From positions 1 to 64,000 of the forward strand of contig CANQVF010000005.1 in the NCBI GenBank assembly GCA_947627185.1: a DNA stretch of 64,000 bases, given 5' to 3'. The position numbers and the translations under genes were made by a program. This DNA is from an uncultured Clostridia bacterium (lineage in GTDB: Bacteria; Bacillota; Clostridia; TANB77; CAG-508). Of this stretch, positions 51,501-61,600 are shown in pieces. A model generated the notes under the pieces. It made no database searches. It was not told where the DNA came from and saw only the letters and a list, made by a program, of their open reading frames with translations. Numbering within the stretch: position 1 is the stretch's first letter; every line of letters begins with the position of its first letter.

Positions 51501-53464
51501 GAGATGATGGTAGCAATAATGGACATGTACAATTTATTCTTTCAATAGAAGGAGATGGAACTATACTTACATATGATTGTGGTTCTGCTTCTCATTGGGT
51601 AACAGCAAATAGAGATGGATATGCAAGTAATTTTGCTAAAGGTGATAGTCAAAATAGACCTGGAAAAATTATAAGAATAGAAAGTGCTACTCAAGAAAAA
51701 GGAGAAAAATATGAAGGATATTCAGGAAATGAAGGAGTAGTATCACCAGTAACTGGAGTATTACTAGAATACGGAACTTATGATGGAAAAGAAAAAGATT
51801 CAGTATCTGGAGAGATTTATAGAACTAACATAGATTTAAAAAATGGAGTAGGAACAAAAAGTGATACAGAAGAAACTGCAGAAAAAAACAATACTAATAA
51901 AAATGATACATCTCAAATAAAACCAGAAAAAGTAGGATATGCAAAAATATTAGTATTAGATACTGAAAATTATAAAAAAATAGAATCAGGAATTTTAAAA
52001 TCAACAAGATTTTCATCTAGTTTTGTAAGTAAAACTGATAAATATACAGAGAGTGATTTGAACAATTTAACTGAAGCAGAAATAAAAGATAAAAATGATC
52101 CATGGACAGATTTAGATAAAACATTATATGGTTATAAAGAATTTGCTGAATCATATGAAAAAGCAGGAATAGCTGGAAATATAATATATATTGAAGGATT
52201 TAAAGCAGAATTACCAGATGAAGAATTTGATAATAAAGATAAACAATTATTAAAAACGAAATCACCATCAGGGGAAAAATTAACAATAGATAGTTTTGAA
52301 AAAATAACATTAGGAAACTTTAGTAATGGAAATATTAATAATGAAGATGATTTAATAGATTCATTATATGAAAAAGAAGAAGAGTATAAATTAGCAAGTA
52401 AAAGAGCTACAGAAAAATTGAAGGCAGAAAATTTAGTAAAAGATGAAGCAATATCATCATTATATGTAAATGGACTAAGAATAATAAAAGAAGGAACTTT
52501 AATAGGAAGAACACTTACTGATAGAGAATTAATTGTAGATTATAGAGGTGAAAATTACGAAGATTATAAAAACGAAAGTAGTTCAAATGATGAAGATGTT
52601 GATAAAATAGTAGGAAATTATTTAAGAATAATAATGAGAGATTTAGATAAAACTGTTGTTGAAAATGTAGAAGATTATATGAAACTAGATGATGGAGAAA
52701 AAGACAAAGTTCAAGCAGAGCATTTTTCAGTAATTGATACAGTTTTGAGTGAAGATGAATGGGTAGAAAAGGCATATGCTTATATGCAAAAAAACCCAGG
52801 TGATGGAACATTTAATAATAAAGAAGCTTTAAGAGAAATGTATAAAATATGTAAGGAAAAAGGTGTAAATCCAGAATTTATTTTTGTAAGAGGTATACAA
52901 GAGAGTGGTTATAATCCTAAAGGTAATCATAGCAATTATTGGGGATATAATACACCTAATAGTGCAACTTCATTATGGGATGGTGGAACATGGCAAAATG
53001 TTTTAGGAAAATATTGTGATACTATTGTAAAATATCAAGATCCAGATTCTAATGAATATAGTACAATTATGCAAAGATATGATGAGAGAAAATCATGCAC
53101 AGAAAATGGTGGTATAGATCCATATGGATATGGTGAACCAAATTCAGTACAAGGTTTACAGTCATTATATTCATGGTTAGGAGATGATCATTCAGCAAAT
53201 GACCCTGGAGCAGGAGGTATGTATTATTTATATCCTTGGGGCTGGGGTGGTAATCAGTATGAAGGAGAAAACAAAATAATATTTGAATCTAAACAAGAAT
53301 TTGAAAGTTTATGTGGAGGCAAGCATGGTACTTCTGGTGGAAAAACGAGTAGTACTCCTACAACAGTTTGGGAACAAGGAATGTATACAGCATGGCAATC
53401 TAAACAAATAATAGATAGAGCTAAATTAATTTTTGGAGAATTAGCAGGTACACATGATCCATAA
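48578..53464 (+). CDS. Giant membrane-anchored peptidoglycan hydrolase-like protein 1
   Basis: 1628 residues. An acidic head (1-35) and a basic Lys/Ala stretch are followed by a membrane helix at about 68-93. A conserved scaffold comes next: YLEEMGYDLKGYGFLTDYVG, LDGWTGRYGMPIDFLLSIHL (about 268), HWYRDVYF (about 493), QTGEGQRTETNSKIKKMFL (about 659), LNAFSMLENEHTLDADYIYR. Slot 1 is an NlpC/P60-like domain with VDCSSYVSW (Cys915), GDIFVRD and NNGHVQFIL (His983). Then SPVTGVLLEYG (about 1056) and YLRIIMRDLDKTVVENVEDY (about 1347), an M23-like frame without metal ligands. Slot 2 is a glucosaminidase/transglycosylase-like domain with GIQESGYNPKGNHSNYWGYN (candidate Glu1442). A Cys-rich insert lies near 385-480. 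Confidence 0.7.
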   Translation: MEEDNNNEELENDEAQEPQEQEGQSSSSSNLIRDEAKNQAQKQIKKEMSKAVTKNAAKHSALAALGPILFWVAIIIVIIIIIVGIVMFFITMPGMVMDQLKQLALAVGDIVASWFGESTTTQIAEKDVFSVLDYLEEMGYDLKGYGFLTDYVGENRDGVERDEDDKISDAESDFIYAYLISENYVYTIKNFNLNTSWWVAIFDHLSSLLTDSLKNRTGMLVFYHEGDGIGRTSDNAYDAFERGSIKVDVESKKLEIKKGWTNNTMTFNLDGWTGRYGMPIDFLLSIHLATMMPDLAYDMSNSFKTEVNILLHKSSGQVEGTYKGASGNVNYESVSNAINGLAGKNIFSSIITKIDEWGLNASEAQALLDLGMIPPFHDKETCGCEYNTTYSTSENGMQRTIFPIEDESFYEIYNLDKNCKYYYYSYDDTGFNTQVIGLTEEELKSKNPEAKEELVKVGDKCKDYLKKSVKYMRKANDYSYETYMPYVENVTDHWYRDVYFIADQSTNFVDYDYDYESIMKERWTLYETDENGDYVYYEIDENGNYKKNADGTDKKYNGKVIEGKIEGENDDEKRVASVGEDGTKIAKKAVLVNMKNSADDLDWNYLGNGIYSAYATDENNMYESQKVYHEGNEIYDDADEDTRKVLDSIYSNVLLGSIKQTGEGQRTETNSKIKKMFLENTYFRYTGSAEDAEIITALRRDNNIEYGPLSKSDLSKEAKVGDKTYKVSDYSGQVSLNQDSLNAFSMLENEHTLDADYIYRDFKELIVELGYYKKEELTDETPRLLEFLVPELGSYGYPKRIIDKNENEFGTMVHSKDDIEAITKTIISPKEIKSNSENGPSLEEESNNNENDSKKTVTSRSSRISNSSAGTSTTGFKRDTLIDTATACWQYIVDSGKYTYAGASIPITGGTTVDCSSYVSWILYEYGFEEFKGGQHCTQDFYNTNWNETMGWEEIAVGPGADCSSQLQAGDIFVRDDGSNNGHVQFILSIEGDGTILTYDCGSASHWVTANRDGYASNFAKGDSQNRPGKIIRIESATQEKGEKYEGYSGNEGVVSPVTGVLLEYGTYDGKEKDSVSGEIYRTNIDLKNGVGTKSDTEETAEKNNTNKNDTSQIKPEKVGYAKILVLDTENYKKIESGILKSTRFSSSFVSKTDKYTESDLNNLTEAEIKDKNDPWTDLDKTLYGYKEFAESYEKAGIAGNIIYIEGFKAELPDEEFDNKDKQLLKTKSPSGEKLTIDSFEKITLGNFSNGNINNEDDLIDSLYEKEEEYKLASKRATEKLKAENLVKDEAISSLYVNGLRIIKEGTLIGRTLTDRELIVDYRGENYEDYKNESSSNDEDVDKIVGNYLRIIMRDLDKTVVENVEDYMKLDDGEKDKVQAEHFSVIDTVLSEDEWVEKAYAYMQKNPGDGTFNNKEALREMYKICKEKGVNPEFIFVRGIQESGYNPKGNHSNYWGYNTPNSATSLWDGGTWQNVLGKYCDTIVKYQDPDSNEYSTIMQRYDERKSCTENGGIDPYGYGEPNSVQGLQSLYSWLGDDHSANDPGAGGMYYLYPWGWGGNQYEGENKIIFESKQEFESLCGGKHGTSGGKTSSTPTTVWEQGMYTAWQSKQIIDRAKLIFGELAGTHDP

Positions 53465-53494
53465 AAAGTTATTTTATATAGAAAGAGATATAGT

Positions 53495-56400
53495 ATGAAT
53501 TATAATAATGATGATGAAAATGATGAAACTGAATCAGAACAAGAAAATTTAAGTAGTCAAGAAAATGAAAACAGCAAATCAAATTATTTAAATAAAAAAA
53601 TACAACAAAAAATGTCAAAAGAAGCAACTAAGAAAATGGCAACAAGTAGTGCATTAAAATCTTTACTACCTATACTTTCTTGGGTAATTGTAATTATATT
53701 GATAATAATAATCATAATAGGCATAGTAATGTTTTTCATAACTATGCCTGGGATGGTTATGGATAAATTAAAAGAATTATCAGGAAAGATGGCAAATATT
53801 ATAGCAGCCTATTTTGGTGGAGATACTACTACTTTCGTTAATAAACAGCAAATTTATGATGTTTTAGATTATTTAGAGGAAATGGGATATGATTTAAAAG
53901 GTTATGGATTTTTAACAGATTATGTAGGCGAAAATAAAGATGGTGTTGAAAGAGATGAAAATGATAAAATAAATAATGCTAAAAGTGATTTTATAAATAC
54001 ATATTTAGTTTCAGATAATTATGTTTATACTATTGCAAATTTTAATCAAGTAAATGATTTAGCAAATAATGGTCATAGAATACTTCGGAGGTGTTGTATC
54101 TGTATTTCAAAAACTTGGAAATTTATTTACAGGAGGACAATTAGGACAATTTTGGGGACGTGGAATGATATCTATTTATCATGAATTAGATACTGGTATA
54201 CCAGGAGAATATTATGGTTCATCTTTAGGATGGTCTTCTGTAAAAATAAATATAGATGAAGAACATGGTAAAAAAACTTTAGATGTAAGAAGAGGTTATG
54301 GAAGTAGTGTTGAATCATTTAATTTAGATGGTTGGACAGGAAGATATGGAATGCCAATAGATTTCTTACTTTCAATACATTTGGCAACAATGATGCCAGA
54401 TTTAGCATATGATATGGTAGAATCTTTTGATACACAAATTGTAATGTTATTACATAATTCAGGTAGTTATTTAGGCGGAACAGCTTCATATGATCCATAT
54501 ATAGCATATGTAAAAGATCATTGGTATAGAGATATATATTTTGTTCAATCAGATAAAGAATTTGTAGATTATGATTATGAATATGAATCAGTAATGAAAG
54601 AAAGATGGACTTTATATGAAACATATGGTTCTGAAAATCCTGAAAAAGAAGGAGAATATAAATTATATAAAATAGATGATAATGGAAATTATTTAGATTT
54701 ATATAACGGAACTAAAGAAGAAGCAGAAAAGGAAGGAATAAAAGTTGCTAAGAAGGCGAAAACATTAAATTATAATGATGAAGAAGATTTTGAAGAAATA
54801 AATTGGCATAAAAATTCATTTGGGAAATGGACTGCATATGAAAATGTAAATGGTATGATAAATCAAACAGGAGAAGGTTTAAGAACAGAAACGAATCCTG
54901 AAATTAAAAAAATGTTTTTAAAAAATAGATATTTTAGATATGATGGTTCAGCTGAAACTGCTGAAATAATAACTGCTTTGAGAAAAAATATAAATTCTTC
55001 AACAAATTATTATGGACCAGTTAAAGGAACAGACTCAAATGGAAATAAAGTGGATTATTCTGATGTAAGTGCAGTAGTAGGAAAAGAGAAATATACAGTA
55101 GAAGATTATTCAGGAGAAGTATCATTAAATCAAGATTCATTAAATGCATTTAGCATGTTAGAAAATGAGCATACTTTAGATGCAGATTATATATATAGAG
55201 ATTTTAAAGAATTAATAGTAGAACTTGGTTATTTTAAAAAAGAGGAATTAACAGATGAAACTCCAAGAATCATGGAATTTATAGTTCCAAAAATTTCATC
55301 TTATGGATATCCAATTAGAAACTTAGATAAAAGAGAAAATGAATATGGAACTATGGCTCATTCAAAATATGATTACAAAAAAGTAGAATTACAAGATTTT
55401 TCTAATCAAACTTTTGAAAAAGATGGTGTAGATGAAGATGAAAATGGAAATACATTAGAAGTATCAGCTGTAAATAATAAAAATGTTCTAAAAGCAAATG
55501 AAATAAATAAATTAGCTTCAACAAATTTAACAGCAACTGCAAGTTCGAATTCTAATATTAATTCAACTGTAGGTGGAATATCAGATTTACCAGGTATGAA
55601 AGATTTTGATGATGCAGGTTGGAGTGATACAAAAGCAATTGTAGAACAATGGATTGATAAATTAAATATAAATACAATTGGTAACTATTATTCAAAAGGT
55701 AACAATGAGGAATATGAAAAATTTTTAACAAATGATTTAGGCGGTATTTTTGCAAAATATGCTGGTAAAGATAAATTAGGTGATGGTTCTGGACAAGCAC
55801 TTAAAGATGCAGGTGAATATTGTTATGGACTAATGGGAATGCTTGGATTTAATTACTGTGCATATACAGGTGGAGCAGATTATGATTTTACAAGATGTAC
55901 ACCTTTACGTGGATATGGTAATTTCTTGATGTATGATGCATATGGTAATAATGGAAAAATGGATCCGCATCATGATCATGAAGGTCCAGCTCCAAAATTA
56001 ATTGATGATTGCATGGTTAGACAAATATTTACTACTTGTTGTAATTACACCACAGATAAAATTTACTACAAAGCTGGATTAATAGGTGGAGAAGGACAAC
56101 CAGGAATTAGTACTTGTCATGGTGGTACAGTTAATATGGTTAAAAATTTCGGAGCAACACCTGTTTTTGAAATATGCGATTTACATTTCGGTGATTTAAT
56201 AGAATGTTATGATTATAATGGAAATAATAGTACAAATCCAGATGATTGGACTGGATGGGGACATGTTATGTATGTTGGAGAAGAAACAGAAGATACTGTT
56301 ACTATTTATTTTACAGGACATGATTATACAAATAATGCTTCTTGGAGATGCGAAATAAAAAAGGATTCTCCTAGAAGTGCAATGCCAGCAGCAAGTGGTT

Positions 56401-57950
56401 GGGTTGGAATTCATATGTGGGATTTAGATTATACTAAAAAATATGAAGGATATTTAGGAAATGAAGAAGTTGTTTCTCCAGTAACAGGTGTTTTACTTGA
56501 ATATGGTACATATAAAGATGAAAAAGATTCTATAACAAATGAAGAATATAGAGAAAATGTTGACTATAAATATGGAACAGATTCACTTCTAACAAATTCA
56601 GAAAATATTGATGAAACACAAAACGCAAAAAATGAAGAACCACAAGCTAAGTCAAGTGAAGATATTCCAAAAGATAAAGTAGGATATGCAAAAATTTTAG
56701 TTTTAGATAAAGAAAATTATGCAAAATTGGAAAAAGCAAGTAATAGTAAATGGAAAAGTGATAGTTTATTAACTAAGAGTGGAAATTTTAAAGATAAATT
56801 AGAAAATGAAGATGATATGAAAAATTGGTCTGATACAGATAAAAGTATTTATGGTTATAAAGAATTTGCAGAACTATATGATGAATATGGAATATCTGGA
56901 TATATTGTTTATATAGATGGATTTAAGTGTAGTTTGTCAGGTACTTTATCTGATGGAATAGTAAAAGATGATAAGCCATTAACTTTCAATTCTTTTAAAA
57001 AGGTAAAATTATCGAATATCGACTTAGATTCGGAAGATCAATTAGATTCGGAATATGAAAAAGATGAAGAATATAATTTACCTAGTAAAAAGGCAACAGA
57101 AAAATTAAATGCTGAAAGAGAAGTTAAAGATGTAGCAAGTTCGAGCATATATGATGAAAAGCATAAATTAGTTTTTATAAAAGAAGGAACTGTTTTAGGA
57201 AGAACTCTTACAGATAAAGAATTATTAGAAGATTCTAAATATAGAAATAAAAAGTTTGGTACCTATAAAGAAATTAGAGAAGATCCAGATTCAGAAGTTT
57301 CGGTAATTGGAAATTATTTAAGAGTTATTATGCGTGATTTAGATGGTACTGTTGTTGAAAATGTTGAAGATTATATGAAATTAGATACACTAGAAAAAAA
57401 GAAAAAAGATGATGAAGTTTCTAAGCAATCATATGTGGCTTCTCCTGGGGATGATATAATCTTAGCTAATATGATGCATAGAGAAGGTTGCACAAATGGA
57501 TTTCAATCACCAGCATATGGATCTTATTCTAAAAATGAAGCAGACAGAATAAATATGATGACAGGTTATGTATTAATAAATAGAGCAATTGTAAACTTTG
57601 AAGGACATGGAACAACTATTGTCGACCAATTAAAAGCACCAGGACAATATGCAACAGCATATGTTACAAATAGTACAAATATTGAATGTTTAGACTGTTA
57701 TGCAAATGCAAAATTATGTTTGAAATATGATTGTAGTTATGTTAAAAACCCAAAAGGTGTTCCAATGACAAAAGATGTTTTATTTCAATCAGGATGGTGT
57801 CAAGGAGATTCACCAACTCCAGGTAAAAATTGCTTTTGGTGGGTAGATGATAATAAAAATGGTATTCCAGAAGAAGCTTCAGGTCCTGGAAGTAGATATG
57901 ATGAATTTTTCTGTTATAGTGCAAAATATTCAAGCTATAGAGATACTTAA
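53495..57950 (+). pseudogene. Giant hydrolase-like protein 2, frameshifted near 54.07 kb
   Basis: The frames 53495-54184 and 54069-57950 together form a paralogue of about 1484 residues. The shift is near 54068, just after VNDLANN; downstream EYFGGVVSVFQKLGNLFTGG continues the scaffold. Membrane helix and scaffold match protein 1, but the Cys-rich insert before HWYRDIYFV is missing. Slot 1 is a different Cys-His domain (STCHGGTVNMV and GWGHVMYVGEE; Cys683 and His732 counted from 54069), with many extra Cys. Slot 2 is a SleB/Hydrolase_2-like domain (IILANMMHREGCTNG with candidate Glu1139 counted from 54069, then VLINRA and LKAPGQYATAY). If the shift is real, the outside enzyme is cut off from its anchor. 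Confidence 0.7.
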
Positions 57951-57992
57951 GTTTGAAAGGAGATTTGTATAATTATTATACAAAAATTTAAT

Positions 57993-58538
57993 ATGAAAGA
58001 AAAAACTAAAAAACTAATAATTATATGTATTATAATATTAATAATTATAATATGTATGCTGTTAGCAATAAAACTTAAAATTTTTATTTATCGAAAAAAT
58101 TCTAATCAAATAATGGGAATTGATGTTAACGAAAATACACCTTCACTTAAATATACAAATATTTCTAATCTATATATTTTTAGTGGTGATGAAATAAATC
58201 AAATAGAAATAGCAAAAGAATTTGAAAATATTTTTGAAAATGAAATTCCTAAAATCTTTGAAAATACTAAAAGCTTTGATGAAATTCAGATTCGTGAATA
58301 TTATAATCAAAATACTGATAATATAGAAAATACCTTTTTTAGCATAGATGAAGAAAATTTTCTAAAACTTGTTTTAAAATTAAAAACTATGAAGTGTAAT
58401 TTAAATTATGATTATCAAATTTGTGATTTTAAATTAGAAGATGATAATTTATCAGTAAATATTATCTGCAGTTATAATGATGGAGAAAAAATAATCTTAA
58501 ATTTATCTAAAGAAATGAAATTAAATATTGTAGAATAA
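57993..58538 (+). CDS. Small single-helix protein B of the hydrolase cluster
   Basis: 181 residues. MKEKTKKLIIICIIILIIII is followed by a helix to about 28 and an outside domain. FENEIPKIFENTKSFDEIQI and EENFLKLVLKLKTMKCNLNY align with the product of 48002, and the C-terminus is beta-rich. It starts 42 bp after the second giant gene and ends before the palindrome and promoter that precede the third. Same probable partner role. Confidence 0.6.
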   Translation: MKEKTKKLIIICIIILIIIICMLLAIKLKIFIYRKNSNQIMGIDVNENTPSLKYTNISNLYIFSGDEINQIEIAKEFENIFENEIPKIFENTKSFDEIQIREYYNQNTDNIENTFFSIDEENFLKLVLKLKTMKCNLNYDYQICDFKLEDDNLSVNIICSYNDGEKIILNLSKEMKLNIVE

Positions 58539-58542
58539 AATG

Positions 58543-58572
58543 TTGCCGTATAATAATATTATTATACGGCAA
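58543..58572. promoter_or_regulatory. Perfect 30-bp palindrome before the third giant gene
   Basis: TTGCCGTATAATAAT is followed directly by its reverse complement. It ends 5 bp before the -35 box at 58578 and lacks a T-run. It could be an operator or a weak terminator of the small gene. Confidence 0.5.
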
Positions 58573-58577
58573 ATATA

Positions 58578-58607
58578 TTGAAAAAAAATGGCAAAATATA
58601 GTATAAT
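58578..58607 (+). promoter_or_regulatory. SigA-type promoter of the third giant gene
   Basis: TTGAAA (58578-58583) and TATAAT (58602-58607) with an 18-bp spacer, 40 bp before the start codon. Confidence 0.65.
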
Positions 58608-58647
58608 ATAAATAGGGAATTATTATATTTAAAGGAAAAATAAAGAA

Positions 58648-61600
58648 ATGAACGATGATTATAATAATGAAGAATTAGAAAATAATTTACCACAAGAAGA
58701 TGAGCAAAATGAAAAGAGAAATTCTATAAGTGATAATATAAAAAATCAAGCAACAGATAAAGCTAAGAAAGAAATTAAGAACAAAATGACAAAAACTGCT
58801 GCTAAAAGTGCTGCAAAACATTCTGCATTAACAGCTTTAGGTCCAATTCTTTTTTGGGTAATTGTGGTTATATTAATTATAATAATTATTGTAGGTATAG
58901 TAATGTTTTTTATAACTATGCCTGGTATGGTTATGGATAAATTAAAAGAATTAGCAAAAAACATAGCTGATGATTTTGCCTCATTTTTTGGTGGAGATAC
59001 AACAACTTTTATTGAAGATCAAGCAATATATGATACTTTAGATTATTTAGAACAAATGGGTTATGATTTGAAAGGATATGGATTTTTAACTAATTATGTT
59101 GAAGATAGTAAAGATGGAGTTGAGAGAAATGATGAAGACAAAATTTCAAAAGCTTATAGTGATTTTATTTTTACTTATTTAGTATCAGATAATTATGTAT
59201 ATACAATAAAGAATTTAAATATAGTTACTAATAACTGGTTTGATGGATTATGTGCTCAAATAGCATCATTATTCACATTAGGAGGTAGTAATCAATATTG
59301 GTCAAGAGGTATGATTGATATTTGGAAAGATAATGGTGTAATAGGAAAAGAAGCAGAGTATTATTCTGCTTTTGAATCTGGAAGTATCAAAATAGATCCA
59401 GATCAAAAAACAATGCAGATAAAAAGAGGATGGGGCAATAATTCTATGACATATAATTTAGATGGTTGGACAGGAAGATATGGAATGCCAATAGACTTTT
59501 TGCTTTCAGTACATTTAGCAACAATGATGCCAGATTTATCTTATGATATGGCAACAGGATTTGAAACAGTAATAAAATTATTATTACATCCAATAGGTGG
59601 TGGAGAAGAAGGCTCAAATACTGCTATTGGATATTATAAATATGGTGATGGTGCATCAGATTATGCTACATATGATGATTTTAAAGAAGCAGCAACATCA
59701 GGAAAAACTGGAATTTTAAATTCATGGAGAATAAGTAAAAAAGAAGCAAAAGATTTAATGAACAAATTTAATATTAAAAGTCCTGATGATTGTATTGGAG
59801 TTGCTGATGTTGGGGAAGATGAATTAGAAAAATCAAATAATACAATTGATATGCAATATTCAGATGGAATTCTTTCTTATAAAAGAATTACGGATGATGG
59901 TTATGACAATAGCGAAAAAGCAGTAGCAAAAAAACAAGAAGTTGTGAATACATATAATGCAATGATACAAAAACTTAAAGAGTATGGTGCAACAGATGAA
60001 ATGATTAAAAATGCAGGATTAGAAACTTCAATATCAACATTTGATTCTTTTCTAAAAATGCAAGAAACAGCTGAAAGTATTGCAGAAAATACATATATTG
60101 AACCATCTAAAAATTTTTCAACTGAATTAGGTTGGGCAACACCAGAAGGTACAACAGATTATTCATATTATAGTGTAGAAGTAAATTTAGAATATAATAA
60201 TTTTGATTATCAGATAGAAGATGCTCATGCTAATTATATGTCAGATATGACTTTTTGTATAAATACTGCTGTAATCAATTATAAAATAATAGGTGAATGG
60301 TCAAATGAAAAATTACAGGCATGGTTAGATGAAAATGATATAAATACAATTGATGAAGCAAGATGTAATAATTTGCATGATGAAGATGAATGTTGTGAAG
60401 TATGTAGAGATTATATACAAAGTATATATGATGAATTAAAAGATGTTGATGTTTCTAATTTAGAAATATATCAACCATATATTAGTCGTGTAATAAATCA
60501 TTGGTATAGAGATGTTTACTTTGTAACAACAGATGATATAAGGTCTTTTGTAGAAAACGACTATGAATATGAAGCAATTATGAAAGAAAGATGGACACTA
60601 TATGAAACATATGGAGATGAAAACCCAGAAAAAGCTGGAGAATATAAATTATATAAAATTGATGATAATGGAAATTATTTAGGTTTATATGATGGATCTC
60701 AAGAAGATGCTGAAAAAGCTGGAATAAAAGTTGCTAAAAAAGCAGTTATGAAAAAAATTGATGAAACAGCAGATGAACTAGATTGGAATGCAATAGATAA
60801 TCAATATTCTGCTTATGAAATACAAGAAGCTTCAAACACAGCTTTTGAACAAGTATATCCAGATTTACCTGAAGATGATTCGGAATATAATATAAAGAAA
60901 GATATTTATGTAAAATTAATAACAACAGGAAATATAGTTCAAACAGGTGAAGGACAAAGAACAGAAACAAATTCTAAAATTAAAAAAATGTTTTTAAATA
61001 ATAAATATTTTAGATATGATGGTTCAGCTGAAACAGCTGAAATAATAACAGAACTTAGGAAGAAAAACAATATTCAATTAGGAGCTCTAAGTGATGAAGA
61101 TTTATCAAAAACTGCTACTGTAAATGGAGAAGTAAGAAGAGTTTCTGATTATGCTGGAGAAGTATCATTAAATCAAGATTCATTAAATGCGTTTAGTATG
61201 TTAGAAAATGAACACACTTTAGATGCAGATTACATATATAGAGATTTTAAAGAATTAGTAGTAGAACTTGGATATTTTAAAAAAGAAGAATTAACAGATG
61301 AAACTCCAAGATTATTACAATTTCTTGTTCCAGATATAGGTTCAAATGGTTATCCAAATAGAAGTATAGATAAGAATGAAAATGAATTTGGAACAATGGT
61401 ACACTCTAAGGGAGATATAGAAGCCAATAAGCAATTTACATTAATGAAATTAATATCAGATGCTATAGAAAATTCTTCAGATGAAGAAGAGGATAATCCT
61501 CAAAATGCAGAAGTTAGTTCAAGTGCAGTAAGCACAACAGTTGGAAACATCTCTGGTACAACAGATAATACAAAACAATTTATATCTTTAGGAAGTGTTA

